DNA from: Corynebacterium doosanense CAU 212 = DSM 45436
Lineage (GTDB): Bacteria > Actinomycetota > Actinomycetes > Mycobacteriales > Mycobacteriaceae
Length of the DNA stretch: 64,000 nt
Direction of reading: 5' to 3'
NCBI RefSeq assembly: GCF_000767055.1
Contig: NZ_CP006764.1
Coordinates: forward strand, 2,294,001 to 2,358,000
This document shows positions 37,446 through 46,812 of the stretch, in pieces. Every line of letters begins with the position of its first letter. Within the stretch, counting starts at the first letter, position 1. The notes under the pieces are model-generated. The model was not told where the DNA came from. It saw nothing but the letters and a program-made list of their open reading frames with translations, and ran no database searches. The translations under genes were made by a program, and so were the position numbers.

Positions 37446-39146
37446 ATGGAATCTCCCAGCAGCTTCATCTCGACGCTTCGCGAGCGTCATGGCTTCACGG
37501 ACGTCGAAGAGATCGGCCGGGGCGGAATGGGGGTCGTCTACAAGGCGCGTGACCCGCATCTGGACCGTTATGTCGCCGTCAAGCAGCTCGGGCCCGAGCT
37601 CATCGCCGACGAGGCCGCCCGCGCCCGGATCACCTCAGAGATGAAGACCCTGGCCCGGGTGTCCCACTCCGCCGTGGTGTCCGTGCACACCTCGGGGATC
37701 GCCGACGACGGCAGCGCCTACTTCATAATGGACTACGTCCCCGGCTTCAACCTCTCCGACCTCATCCGGGAGCGCAAGCAGCAGGGCCGGGCCCTGAGCG
37801 TGGAGGAGACCGTCGGATACCTGCAACCGGTGGCCCTCGCGCTGGACCACCTGCACCTCAAGATGAGCCCGCCCATCATTCACCGCGACGTCAAACCCGC
37901 GAACATCCTCATCCCCTCCGGGGGCGGGTTCGAGGCGCGCAGCCTGCTCACGGACTTCGGCATCAGCCTCACCGAGGACGACACCCGGCTGACCTCACTG
38001 TCCGTGGTCGCCGGCACCGAGCGCTACATCGCCCCGGAACTTTTTCCCGGCCAGTCGCACGGCAGCGACGGCACGCGCGCCAGCAAACCAGACTCCTCGA
38101 GCGACAACTACGCCCTCGCGCTCGTGGCCCTGGAGATGCTCACCATGCGCTCGCTCAAGGACACCATGGACGAGCAGCAGTGGACCAGCTCCGACCGGCC
38201 CTTCCCCCGGCTGGAGGACATGGGGCTCTCCGAGACCGACGCCTCCGGGCTGAAGGCGCTCGAGGAGGTCTTCCGCAAGGCGCTGGATCCGACCCCGGCC
38301 TACCGCTACTCCACCGCCAACGAGTTTGTGCAGGCACTCGCCCGCAGCGGCGAAGGCTGGGCCGTGGACAGCGTTCCCGCCCCCGGCGTCTCCGGGCGTG
38401 CGGACGCCACCACCGCGTCCTCCATCCCCTCCGCCGCCACTGGTTCCTCCCGGGCCAACCCCTTCGGCTCCGGCGCGGCCCCGGCCAATCCTTTCCGGAA
38501 CGGTTCCGCCAGCCCACACAGTGCGTTCAACCAGCAGGCACCGGCGTATCAGGGCGCCCAGGCAGTGCAGGCAGGGCCGGGCGCACCGTTCGGTGCACCG
38601 GTCGCACAGTCTGCCTACCCCACGAGCCCCGCGCAGTCCGTCAGCTATCCGGTCGGCGCCCGGCAAGGCCGGAAGAAGGGCTCCTGGGGCGTCGTCGCCG
38701 CCCTCGGTGCGGCAGTCGTGGCGCTCGCGGGCGGTGTCGGTTATCTCGCCTACTACGTCAGCAGCCACCCCTCGTGGGAGGGCCCCGAGGCCACCATCGC
38801 GGCCGCGTTCCCCGATGCCGTCCCCTCGCTCCAGAACGGCAACGGCTGGGACGGCGGGCCGTGTTCGCCGGGAACTGCCGAAGCCGGGGAAACCGCCCGC
38901 ATCGTCTGTGAGGGCGAGAACGTCACGTCGGCGTTCATCGACTACGGCTCCTGGGAGGCCCGCGATGAAGCCCTGTCCGGCGGCTCGGACCGGGTCGGCT
39001 GGGAACTGAAGGAATGCTCTGTGGAATCCGCGGATCTCGGATCGGGTTCCTACAGCCTGCTGCCCGGGGATCCGAAGGCCCGTTTCGGGGTGCTCGTCCA
39101 GGGCGACACCGCCGCTGACGCCCGCCTGGAGGTGCCGGTGTGTTGA
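37446..39146 (+). CDS. Transmembrane Ser/Thr protein kinase (PASTA-less)
   Basis: 566 residues. Kinase domain 10-280: glycine loop IGRGGMGVVYKA, catalytic lysine VAVKQL, HRDVKPANIL, DFG (TDFGISLTED), GTERYIAPELFP. A Pro/Ala/Ser-rich juxtamembrane stretch (about 290-410) leads to one transmembrane helix (GVVAALGAAVVALAGGVGYL, about 414-433). The outer part has paired cysteines (GGPCSPGTA, IVCEGEN, LKECSVE, final PVC) and no PASTA repeats, so it differs from PknA, PknB, PknG and PknL. It overlaps the next gene by 7 bp. Ligand unknown. Confidence 0.92.
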   Translation: MESPSSFISTLRERHGFTDVEEIGRGGMGVVYKARDPHLDRYVAVKQLGPELIADEAARARITSEMKTLARVSHSAVVSVHTSGIADDGSAYFIMDYVPGFNLSDLIRERKQQGRALSVEETVGYLQPVALALDHLHLKMSPPIIHRDVKPANILIPSGGGFEARSLLTDFGISLTEDDTRLTSLSVVAGTERYIAPELFPGQSHGSDGTRASKPDSSSDNYALALVALEMLTMRSLKDTMDEQQWTSSDRPFPRLEDMGLSETDASGLKALEEVFRKALDPTPAYRYSTANEFVQALARSGEGWAVDSVPAPGVSGRADATTASSIPSAATGSSRANPFGSGAAPANPFRNGSASPHSAFNQQAPAYQGAQAVQAGPGAPFGAPVAQSAYPTSPAQSVSYPVGARQGRKKGSWGVVAALGAAVVALAGGVGYLAYYVSSHPSWEGPEATIAAAFPDAVPSLQNGNGWDGGPCSPGTAEAGETARIVCEGENVTSAFIDYGSWEARDEALSGGSDRVGWELKECSVESADLGSGSYSLLPGDPKARFGVLVQGDTAADARLEVPVC

Positions 39147-39748
39147 CCCCCCGCCTCGTCTCCCAGCTGCTCACCGCGCTGATCGTGCTGCTCGCACTCA
39201 CGGCCGCGTTTTTCACCGTGATGCTTCTTCAGGCCCGCTCCGGGGTGGCGGATCACCAGGCCTCCCCGACCCGGCACACCGCGGAGGCAGCACCGGCATC
39301 GAGCGCAGAGAGCGCCGCGCCGGGTTCCGCCCAGGCCCAGCCGCAAACCCAGGCACAGCCGCAGGTAGTCCAGACGGCAACCGTAACCCAGCCCGCACCC
39401 GCCCCGAGCGCGAGTTCCTCCCTCCCCGCGGGCCTGACCGCCTCCGGCTGGAGCGACAACTCGACCACCCGCTGCGCCGGCGGCGAGACCCTGCGGTACG
39501 CGGGTCGCGGAGGCGGCAACTGGGTGACGGTCTGTTCCTCCGGCGGCTCGATGACCTACCGGGGCAACGTCTTCGACGGTTCCCTCACCCGCGCCGTCGA
39601 CACCGGGGACTCCAACCCCGGCGCGGGCCAGTTCACGGTCCCCGCGGATCCCAGCACCATCGTCATCGACGGTTCTAATCTCTACGTCTATCAGGGCGGA
39701 GACGTGGTCTCCAACGCATACTTCTCCGAGACCTACATCGGCGGCTAG
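39140..39748 (+). CDS. Membrane-anchored exported protein downstream of kinase
   Basis: 202 residues. GTG 39140 overlaps the kinase stop, so translation is coupled. Transmembrane anchor at about residues 7-31, a Gln/Ala/Pro-rich spacer to residue 95, then a domain with two cysteines (TTRCAGGETL, VTVCSSGGSM) and a Gly-rich beta pattern (YRGNVFDGSLTRAV, IVIDGSNLYVYQGG). Possibly a partner of the kinase sensor domain. Followed by a strong hairpin terminator. Function unknown. Confidence 0.82.
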   Translation: MLTPRLVSQLLTALIVLLALTAAFFTVMLLQARSGVADHQASPTRHTAEAAPASSAESAAPGSAQAQPQTQAQPQVVQTATVTQPAPAPSASSSLPAGLTASGWSDNSTTRCAGGETLRYAGRGGGNWVTVCSSGGSMTYRGNVFDGSLTRAVDTGDSNPGAGQFTVPADPSTIVIDGSNLYVYQGGDVVSNAYFSETYIGG

Positions 39749-39794
39749 CTTTCCGCTTCTCGGCGCGTCCCCACACCAGTCCCGGTGCAAGAGA

Positions 39795-39829
39795 TCCGGC
39801 CCCCACCTCGCTACAAGGTGGGGGCCGGA
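39795..39829. terminator. Bidirectional terminator hairpin
   Basis: TCCGGCCCCCACCT and AGGTGGGGGCCGGA form a 14-bp stem with a 7-base loop between the kinase operon (+) and the YhgE/Pip gene (-). Confidence 0.9.
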
Positions 39830-39852
39830 CTCTGTTTACGCGGCGGCGGGGT

Positions 39853-41997
39853 TTAGACGAGGACCGCTTCTTCCTCGGTGCGCCCGGGGCCGTCGAAACG
39901 GTTGACCGCGTCGTCCTCACGCCGGCGACGGCGGGAGTAGGTGACGATGACCGAGATCACGGTCGCCGGCAGCGCGAAGAGCAGCAGGCTTATGATCATG
40001 CCCGACCAGTAGGTGGCGTCGAAGATCCCGTCGCTGGCCCGGACGAACATGTCGCGTGCGTAGCTCAGCGGGTGCAGGACATGCAGCGCGCGCAGCGGGC
40101 CCGGGGTGGTGGCCAGCGGCCAGATGCCACCGAAGGAGAACAGCCCCAGGGCGTACAGGGACAGGCTGACAATTCCGCCGACCATGCGCCCGAAGATGAT
40201 GCGGGAGCACTGGAAGATGGCGGCACCCGTGACGGCGATGACGGCGAGGACCGCGATCATGGCCGGCCAGTTCGCCGGGCTCCAGCCGTTGAGGGTTGAG
40301 ATGAAGGCGAACAGTCCGAGGATGATGAAGTTCGAGACGGAGAGCAGGCCCAGGCCGGTGAGGACCGGCAGGATGCGGCTGCGGCCGATGATGTGCGGCA
40401 GCAGGATGGAGAGGATGGCCATCATCATGGTGCCGAAGACCAGGATCAGGAGGATCGAGACACCGGAGTCGATCTTCTTCACGGTCGGGTTCGCCGCGTC
40501 GACCACGGTCTGGACCGGGTTCTTGTTGGAGGTGGTGAAGTCGATCGGCTCGCCGAAGTTGTGCGAGGAGGTCTGCACGTCCACGATGCGCGGGGCCTGC
40601 GCAGCGCCGTCGACAAGCCCGGTCCGGAGCTGGCCGGTGCCGTCCTTGAGCTGGGTCACGCCGTCGCCAAGCTGGACGCTGCCGTCCTTGAGCTGGATCG
40701 TGCCGTCCTTCAGGGTGACGGTTCCTTCGCTGAGCTGACGGGCACCGTCATTGAGGCGGGTAGCACCGTCGTCGAGGCGGGTGACACCGTCCATCAGCTG
40801 AGCAGTGCCGTCGGTGAGCTGTCCGGTGCCCTCGACCAGGCGCTGGCTGCCGTCCTGCAGCTGGATGACGCCGCTGAGGTAGGGGGCGGAGGGGTCGGAG
40901 AGGTTGTAGTAGAGCTCTCCGGTGCCCTCGCGGAGCCTGCCCAGCTGCGAGACCATGTTCGTCGGGTTGGCCGGGTCGAGCTGTCCGGTGATCTCCGCAA
41001 TCTGATCGGCCTCGGCGTTGAGGCCGGCGGCGCGCAGGACCGGGATGGCCTGCTTCAGGGAAGGCGTCGCGCCCTGGACCTGCGTGAGCAGCGGGATGAG
41101 CTTGTCGGTCAGCTGGACCACACCGTCGTTGATCTGTCCGGCGCCGTCCGCGAGCTGCGCGGTGCCGCCGCGGAGAGTGCCCAGGCCGTCGTTGAGCTGG
41201 TTGGCTCCGTCGTCGAGCTGGAGCGCGCCGTCGTTGAGCCGGGTGGCACCGTCGCTGAGATCGGCGACACCGGTGTTGAGTTCCTGCGTACCGTCGTAGA
41301 GCTGGCTGGCGCCGTCGTTGAGTCGGGTGGCGCCGTCATCAAGCTGGTTGATGCCGTCGGAGGCCCGGACCACACCGTCCTGGAGCTGCGTCATGCCGTC
41401 GTCAACCTGGATGGCACCGTCTGAGGCGCGGTCGAAGCCGTCGCCGAGGGTGTTCAGGCCGCTGAGCGCCTCGGAGGCGTAGGACTCCGTGACCGATGCC
41501 TGGATGGCCTGCTGGATCTGGGGCACCAGGCCGCTGGTGAGGATCGTGCCGTTGCTGCCGTTGTAGTCGTTGTAGGTCATGTGGATGTTCGACTGCTCGG
41601 GGTCCGCGGTAGTGACGGAGACCGTCTTCTCGGAGAAGTCCTCCGGGATGGAGACGATGAAGAGGTACTCACCCGTCACGAGGCCTTCCTCGGCCTCCTC
41701 CGCGTTCGTCTCGGTGAAGTTGAGGTACTCGGTGGCCAGGAGGTTCTCCGTGACCTGGTTTCCGATCTCCTTGAACTCCCCGCGGTGTTCGGCGCCCACA
41801 TCCTCGTTGACGACCGCGAGCTTGACCTCGGGGAGGTATTTGGTCGGGTCCCACATGGCCCACATATAGGTCAGTGCCACGATGAGGGGCAGGATGACCG
41901 CCACGACGATGACGGTCCTGGGGATCCAGGAGCGGGAGATCCAGCCGGGGCGCTCGCCCGAGCGGGCGCCGTCGCTGACTGCAGTACTGGTTGACAT
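39853..41997 (-). CDS. YhgE/Pip-family membrane protein with DG-type repeats
   Basis: 714 residues. N-terminal transmembrane helix (VIVVAVILPLIVALTYMWAMW, about 28-48), then a large extracellular region. Residues about 195-480 carry some twenty degenerate repeats of seven to eleven residues such as LNDGATQLYDG, LSDGATRLNDG and LKDGTIQLKDG, as in YhgE/Pip and related long coiled or helical proteins. The C-terminal 200 residues have about five transmembrane helices (ISILLILVFGTMMMAIL, ISLLLFALPATVISVI), as in ABC-2-type permeases. Relatives act in phage infection, type VII secretion or export; the role here is unknown. Confidence 0.88.
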   Translation of the reverse strand: MSTSTAVSDGARSGERPGWISRSWIPRTVIVVAVILPLIVALTYMWAMWDPTKYLPEVKLAVVNEDVGAEHRGEFKEIGNQVTENLLATEYLNFTETNAEEAEEGLVTGEYLFIVSIPEDFSEKTVSVTTADPEQSNIHMTYNDYNGSNGTILTSGLVPQIQQAIQASVTESYASEALSGLNTLGDGFDRASDGAIQVDDGMTQLQDGVVRASDGINQLDDGATRLNDGASQLYDGTQELNTGVADLSDGATRLNDGALQLDDGANQLNDGLGTLRGGTAQLADGAGQINDGVVQLTDKLIPLLTQVQGATPSLKQAIPVLRAAGLNAEADQIAEITGQLDPANPTNMVSQLGRLREGTGELYYNLSDPSAPYLSGVIQLQDGSQRLVEGTGQLTDGTAQLMDGVTRLDDGATRLNDGARQLSEGTVTLKDGTIQLKDGSVQLGDGVTQLKDGTGQLRTGLVDGAAQAPRIVDVQTSSHNFGEPIDFTTSNKNPVQTVVDAANPTVKKIDSGVSILLILVFGTMMMAILSILLPHIIGRSRILPVLTGLGLLSVSNFIILGLFAFISTLNGWSPANWPAMIAVLAVIAVTGAAIFQCSRIIFGRMVGGIVSLSLYALGLFSFGGIWPLATTPGPLRALHVLHPLSYARDMFVRASDGIFDATYWSGMIISLLLFALPATVISVIVTYSRRRRREDDAVNRFDGPGRTEEEAVLV

Positions 41998-42497
41998 GGG
42001 GCGGGGCCTCCTGGTGTTTCACGTCCCATCCCTTAGAGGGGGAGATGGTGACGCTGTCGAAATGTGTCGCTTTGGGGCCGGGCCGAAAGGGCCGTTCCCG
42101 TCCGCTGTGTCCGCGGTTCCGTGATGTGAAACCGGGCCGCCACAGGTTGTGACTCGAACCACACGCTACACAACTATGCTCCCGAACAAATGTATTTGGC
42201 TGAGAAAAGTTTGCCCCCGAATGGGAGCGGGGGCATCGAAACCGACACGTCCATACCGGCCTGACCAGTGCTATTAGAGCGATAGGCGATATTCGGACCG
42301 TGCTGGAGGCGCGAACCTGAGAGCGGTGCGACGTGCTGAGCAGCAGTCTCCACGCAAAGGAACCCCCCTCCCCACCAGGGGTCGATCCGAGTCAGCGCTC
42401 ACGCCGCTCAGCAAATTCCGAGATCCGGACGTTTGCTGGGGCTAGGTATCAGATACCCCCGGTTTCGGGCAGGTGAACTCCCCCGGGGCGCGGCTAC
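41998..42497. other. 500-bp intergenic region, no gene recognised
   Basis: Separates the YhgE/Pip gene start from the lysS stop. The Pip gene must have its promoter in the left part. One hairpin, TGCCCCCG (42212-42219) / CGGGGGCA (42228-42235), has an 8-base loop and no T tract. A short palindrome GGTATCAGATACC is near the lysS stop. No tRNA, riboswitch or convincing ORF is seen, though the length would allow a small RNA. Confidence 0.5.
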
Positions 42498-44081
42498 TCA
42501 GCGATTCTCAGGCTTCACCGTGGGAAAGAGCACGGTCTCCCGGATGCCGTGACCGGTAAGTGCCATGAGGAGGCGGTCGAGCCCCATGCCCGTGCCCGCC
42601 GTCGGCGGCATGGCCTGCTCCATCGCGGAGAGGAAGTCCTCGTCGAGCACCATCGCCTCGTCGTCGCCACCCGCAGCCAGGCGCGCCTGGTCCTCGAAGC
42701 GCTCACGCTGGATCACCGGGTCCACCAGCTCGGAATAGCCCGTGGCCAACTCAAACCCACGCACGTACAGGTCCCACTTCTCGGTCACACCGGGCTTGCT
42801 GCGGTGGTCGCGGGTCAGCGGGGACGTCTCCACCGGGAAGTCCTTGACAAAGATCGGGCCGTGCAGCTGATCATCGCAGAGCAACTCCCAGATCTCCTCC
42901 ACAAGTTTGCCGTGGCCCCAGCCGCCTGTCTTGGGCACCTCGAGCCCGATGACATCCGCGATGGCCTTGAGCTCGTCCACCGACGTTTCGATGGTGACCT
43001 CGGGCTGGCCGGGGAACTTCCTGGCCAGCGACTCGTTGAGGGAGGGATACATCTCGATGGTCTTCCACTCACCCCCGAAGTCGTACTCGGTGCCGTCGAA
43101 AAGCGTCACCGTCGTGGAACCAAACACCTCCGTGGCCACCGCCTGCACGAGCTCGCGGATGGTGCGGGCACCGTCCTCGTAGGTGCCCCACGCCTGGTAG
43201 GTCTCCAGCATGGCGAACTCCGGCGAGTGCGTGGAATCGATGCCCTCATTACGGAAGTTGCGGTTGACCTCGAAGACCCGCTCCAGGCCGCCGACGACCG
43301 CGCGCTTGAGGAAGAGCTCCGGCGCGATCCGCAGGTAGAGGTCGATGTCCAGGGCGTTGGAGTGGGTGACGAACGGACGGGCCGCCGCGCCGCCGTGCAG
43401 CGTCTGCAGCATGGGGGTCTCCACCTCGTTGAAACCCTCGGACTCCAGGTGGTGGCGCAGCGCGCGCATCACCTTGATCCTGGTCATGGCGTTCTTCCGC
43501 GCCTCCTCACGCATGATGAGGTCCGTGTAGCGGTGACGCACCCGCTGGTCCTCGCTCATGTCGGCGAAGGCGACGGGCAGCGGGCGCAGCGCCTTCGCCG
43601 CCATGTGCCAAGAGCTCACCATGACCGAAAGCTCGCCGCGCCGGGACGCGATGACCCGGCCGCGGACGGAGACGATGTCACCCAGGTCGGTGTCCGACTT
43701 CCAGTTCGCCAGCGACTCCTCGCCCACCTCCGCGAGCGAGAGCATCGCCTGCATCTGCGTGCCGTCACCCTCCTGGAGCGTGGCGAAACACAGCTTGCCC
43801 GTGTTGCGCTGGAACATGATGCGCCCGGCGACGGCGACCTCATCCTGGGTCTCCTCGCCCGCCGCGAGCACTGTGACGCCCTCCGGAGCCTGCTCCCCCT
43901 CGGCGACGACGGCATAGCCCGCGCGCAGATCTTTCAGGCTGGTCGTCCGGTCGACGATCACCGGGTACGGCTCGTGCCCCTCGGCCAACAGCTTCTCGCG
44001 CTTGTCGCGCCGGATGCGCGACTGCTCGGAAATGCTGGGGGTGTTCTGCTGCCTGTCCTGGGGTTTCTTCTGCTCACTCAC
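42498..44081 (-). CDS. lysS: Lysyl-tRNA synthetase (class II)
   Basis: 527 residues from GTG 44081 (starting MSEQKKPQD). OB-fold anticodon domain ([36 protein letters not shown]) followed by the class II core: motif 1 region FNEVETPML, motif 2 [18 protein letters not shown], motif 3 [13 protein letters not shown]. Charges tRNA-Lys. The usual mycobacterial neighbours panC-panD-coaX between lysS and folK are reduced here to a PanC-like protein. Confidence 0.96.
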   Translation of the reverse strand: MSEQKKPQDRQQNTPSISEQSRIRRDKREKLLAEGHEPYPVIVDRTTSLKDLRAGYAVVAEGEQAPEGVTVLAAGEETQDEVAVAGRIMFQRNTGKLCFATLQEGDGTQMQAMLSLAEVGEESLANWKSDTDLGDIVSVRGRVIASRRGELSVMVSSWHMAAKALRPLPVAFADMSEDQRVRHRYTDLIMREEARKNAMTRIKVMRALRHHLESEGFNEVETPMLQTLHGGAAARPFVTHSNALDIDLYLRIAPELFLKRAVVGGLERVFEVNRNFRNEGIDSTHSPEFAMLETYQAWGTYEDGARTIRELVQAVATEVFGSTTVTLFDGTEYDFGGEWKTIEMYPSLNESLARKFPGQPEVTIETSVDELKAIADVIGLEVPKTGGWGHGKLVEEIWELLCDDQLHGPIFVKDFPVETSPLTRDHRSKPGVTEKWDLYVRGFELATGYSELVDPVIQRERFEDQARLAAGGDDEAMVLDEDFLSAMEQAMPPTAGTGMGLDRLLMALTGHGIRETVLFPTVKPENR

Positions 44082-44170
44082 GGTGTCCAAGGGTAGCACC
44101 ACGCGTATCGACGGCCCGTGGCCACGTCAAGCCATTGCGCCGGGCTCCACCTCTCGGCGAGAATCGACGA

Positions 44171-44728
44171 ATGGTCTCCGCGAGCAACACCTCGTCCATC
44201 GCCACCTCGACCGGCCGCAGCTGGGAGGACTGGGTTTCGCTTCTCGACGCCCGCTCAGCCCGCCTCCTGGATCACACCGCCATCGCCCGCCTGGCCCTGG
44301 AGCTCATGCCCACGGCCGCGCCGAATGAGGAGTGGTGGGCCCAGGGGGTCGCCGTGGCCTACGAGCAGCACGCAGGCCTGCGGGTTCCCGGGCAGTCCTG
44401 CGCGGGCGACTTCCGGGCGTCCGCGTCCCGCACTCTCCCCACGGACCGGGACGGCGCCGTCGCCGCGTGGCGCGAGCGGGTGGGTGATCTCACCGAGTTC
44501 AGCGACATTCCCCTCGACGGGGAGCCCACCGAGTCCCGCACGGAGAAGTGGTCCTACTGGCGCGCCCGGCTGGCCGACGGCTCCCGGATCACCGTCAACG
44601 CCACCGACAAACAACCGGGCAAGGCCGTCCTCAGCGTCGAGCACGCCGGGCTGTCCTCCGCGGAGGACGGCGAGCAGTGGCGCTCACATTGGAAGGCCCT
44701 GCTGAAGGAGCTTGCGCCCCGGAGTTAG
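44171..44728 (+). CDS. DUF4287-like protein of 185 residues
   Basis: ATG 44171 gives a protein whose first 90 residues fit the DUF4287 pattern: SWEDWVSLLDARSA, LDHTAIARLALE, NEEWWAQGVAVAYEQHAGLR, FRASASRTL. The rest resembles an SRPBCC/AHSA-like C-terminal region (WRARLADGSRITVNATDK, GEQWRSHWKALLKEL). No signal peptide. It is convergent with the flavohaemoglobin gene (4-bp overlap) and divergent from lysS with about 90 bp between starts. Function unknown. Confidence 0.75.
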   Translation: MVSASNTSSIATSTGRSWEDWVSLLDARSARLLDHTAIARLALELMPTAAPNEEWWAQGVAVAYEQHAGLRVPGQSCAGDFRASASRTLPTDRDGAVAAWRERVGDLTEFSDIPLDGEPTESRTEKWSYWRARLADGSRITVNATDKQPGKAVLSVEHAGLSSAEDGEQWRSHWKALLKELAPRS

Positions 44729-45897
44729 TTGATCAGCCAGTCGTTGGGGCTGAACAGCTCGAAGTGCACGCTGGCCGGCGCCTTCTCCGCCGGCAGCTCC
44801 TCGATGCCGTCGCGGATGGCCTGGAGGAACACGTTGCCGCCGCAGAGGTAGACGTCCGCGCCCGAGAGGTCGTGCTCGGCGACGGTGACCAGGTCGCCGT
44901 CGTTGCGGAAGCGTGCCTCCACGGTCAGGTTGGTCAGGGACTCGGCGAGCTCCTCGGTGTGCGCCTGCTGCGCCCAAGTCTCGGTCGCTTCGTCGGCGTG
45001 CACGTAGAGCACCTTCCGGTCGTCCTCGGTGGCCGCGAGGTGAGCGAGCATGCCCACCATCGGAGTGGAGCCGATGCCCGAGGACATGAGCACGACGGGC
45101 CGGTCCCCCTCCTCCAGCACGAGGTCGCCCGCCGCGAGGCTGGCCTGCAGGCGGTCGCCGACCTCGACGTGCTCGTACAGGCGGTGGGAGACCTCGCCGT
45201 CGATCTGCACGGCGATGCGGTAGGCGGAGGCGTCGCCGCCGATGATCGAGTACTGGCGCAGCTGCCTGGCCCCGTCCTCTAGCTCCACACGCACGGACGT
45301 GTACTGCCCGGGCTGCGGCTCGCTGAGGTCGCCCTCCAGCGTATAGGTGTAGACGCGGTCGGAGAGCTGCTCCTTCGCGGTGACGGTGACATCGCGGAAG
45401 ACGTCGCCATTGACAACCCCGTCGGAGGCGTAGAGGTCCTTCTCATGCTTGATGAGCACGTCGGCCATGAGCCAGTAGACGGCCGACCATGCCTCGCCCA
45501 CCTCCGGGGTGACGGCGTCGCCGAGCACGTCGGCGATGCCCGCCATGAGGTTGTCATGAACGATGGGGTACTGGTCCTCGCGGATGCCCAGCGAGACGTG
45601 CTTGTGGGCGATGCGGTCGAGCAGCATGACGGGATCGGGGGCGTTGTCGTCGACGAGCATGGTGGCGAACGTGGCGACGGACGCCGCCAGCGCCTTCTGC
45701 TGCTCGCCCGACTTCTGGTTGGCGCGGTTGAAGGTGTCGCGCAGCAGCTCCGGGTGAGCCGAGAACATCTTGCCGTAGAAGGAGTGGGCGATCTTCTCGA
45801 TATTCTCTCCGACCGCGGGAAGGGTGGCCTTGACCAGCTCCTCGTGCTCGGGACTGAGGTGGCGTGCCTTGGTGTCGGGTGTGGAGGTGACGAACAT
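44725..45897 (-). CDS. hmp: Flavohaemoprotein (NO dioxygenase)
   Basis: 390 residues. Globin domain 1-145 with proximal histidine in IAHKHVSLGIREDQYPIV and distal-side residues FYGKMF; FAD-binding domain (QYSIIGGDASAYRIAV) and NAD-binding domain (VVLMSSGIGSTPMVGMLAHL, YLCGGNVFLQA). Turns nitric oxide plus O2 into nitrate using NAD(P)H; protects against nitrosative stress. The gene has its own 110-bp upstream region with a GC hairpin at 45938-45956. Confidence 0.95.
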   Translation of the reverse strand: MFVTSTPDTKARHLSPEHEELVKATLPAVGENIEKIAHSFYGKMFSAHPELLRDTFNRANQKSGEQQKALAASVATFATMLVDDNAPDPVMLLDRIAHKHVSLGIREDQYPIVHDNLMAGIADVLGDAVTPEVGEAWSAVYWLMADVLIKHEKDLYASDGVVNGDVFRDVTVTAKEQLSDRVYTYTLEGDLSEPQPGQYTSVRVELEDGARQLRQYSIIGGDASAYRIAVQIDGEVSHRLYEHVEVGDRLQASLAAGDLVLEEGDRPVVLMSSGIGSTPMVGMLAHLAATEDDRKVLYVHADEATETWAQQAHTEELAESLTNLTVEARFRNDGDLVTVAEHDLSGADVYLCGGNVFLQAIRDGIEELPAEKAPASVHFELFSPNDWLIN

Positions 45898-45937
45898 GGT
45901 GGAGTTCTCCTTCTCGGAAGGTGGGTGGATGTGCCCT

Positions 45938-45956
45938 CCCCGCCTTCTCGGCGGGG
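45938..45956 (-). terminator. Short GC-rich hairpin between panC-like gene and hmp
   Basis: CCCCGCC / GGCGGGG form a 7-bp stem with a 5-base loop. It lies just beyond the stop of the PanC-like gene in the transcription direction and before hmp. No T tract, so it could end the folate operon transcript or act in the hmp leader. Confidence 0.45.
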
Positions 45957-46007
45957 AATAACTACGACACTAACCGTGCTAATTGCCCACGCCTTCCACC
46001 GGGGGGC

Positions 46008-46808
46008 TCACTCCAGGTTCTTGAACCCGATCCCCATCGGCGCACCCGCGTTGTCCAGCAGCCGCACGCCGCCGACGGTGGCCGCGACCAGCAGTCGGGC
46101 ATCACCCTCCTCGGGCGCAGGGCCAAAGTCCAGTCCCCGCAGCTCCAGGTACTCCGGCTCCACCCCGGCCGCCGCCAGCACCGAAGCCGCCGCCTCAAGC
46201 ACCCGGTCGGCGCCGTGCTCGGCCGCGTGCGCGCCCGCCGTGAGCGCGGCCGACAGCGCCAGCGCCTGCTCCCGGGCCTCCTCGGCGACCCCGGCATTGC
46301 GCAGCGACACCGCCAGACCGCCCGGCATGCGCACGGTGGGAACGCCGTGGAGCTCGACCCCGAGGTGGAGGTCGGCAATCGCTCGTCGTAACGCGACCGT
46401 CAGCTCGTAGTCCTTCTCCCCCACGATGACGTCGCTCGGGCGCAGCGCGCCGAGCAGGGCCACCAGGCGGGTGAGATCCCCGGTCAGGGAAGGTTCCAGC
46501 CCGCCGGAGAACTCGACCATGACCCGGGGCGCGCCGGCGGGCCAGAGGTCGGCGTCCGTGACCCGCCACACCACGTCCACACGCTCGCGGGCGAAATCCT
46601 CGGGCACGTCCTCGCCCTGCCAGGCGACCACGACGACCGCGCGGGGCAGCAGGGTGGCCGCGCGGATGAGGGAGATGTGGCCGGCATGGACGCCGTCGCG
46701 AAGCGGGACCAGCACGACGGGGCGCCCGGTCTTGCGCATGGCCGAACCGAGCATGCGGATCCGCTCGAGGGAGTCAATGACGGTGGCCCGCCCGAATTCG
46801 AAACTCAT
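46008..46808 (-). CDS. Divergent pantothenate-synthetase-like protein
   Basis: 266 residues from ATG 46808. The HxGH nucleotide motif is kept (LVPLRDGVHAGHISLIRAA), as is GEKDYELTVALR. However the pantoate/beta-alanine site motif FVNPxQF is replaced by VVAWQGEDVPEDF, the middle GxRPGHFxGV block is missing, and SSRN is SLRN. It occupies the panC position beside the DUF2520 gene. Either a decayed PanC or an enzyme with altered substrate. panD and coaX are not next to it, unlike in mycobacteria. Confidence 0.8.
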   Translation of the reverse strand: MSFEFGRATVIDSLERIRMLGSAMRKTGRPVVLVPLRDGVHAGHISLIRAATLLPRAVVVVAWQGEDVPEDFARERVDVVWRVTDADLWPAGAPRVMVEFSGGLEPSLTGDLTRLVALLGALRPSDVIVGEKDYELTVALRRAIADLHLGVELHGVPTVRMPGGLAVSLRNAGVAEEAREQALALSAALTAGAHAAEHGADRVLEAAASVLAAAGVEPEYLELRGLDFGPAPEEGDARLLVAATVGGVRLLDNAGAPMGIGFKNLE

Positions 46809-46812
46809 GGGG

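Noticed and set aside
42013..42028. parS-like half site TGTTTCACGT
   Set aside because: Only one half of the TGTTTCACGTGAAACA palindrome is present and no second site is nearby.
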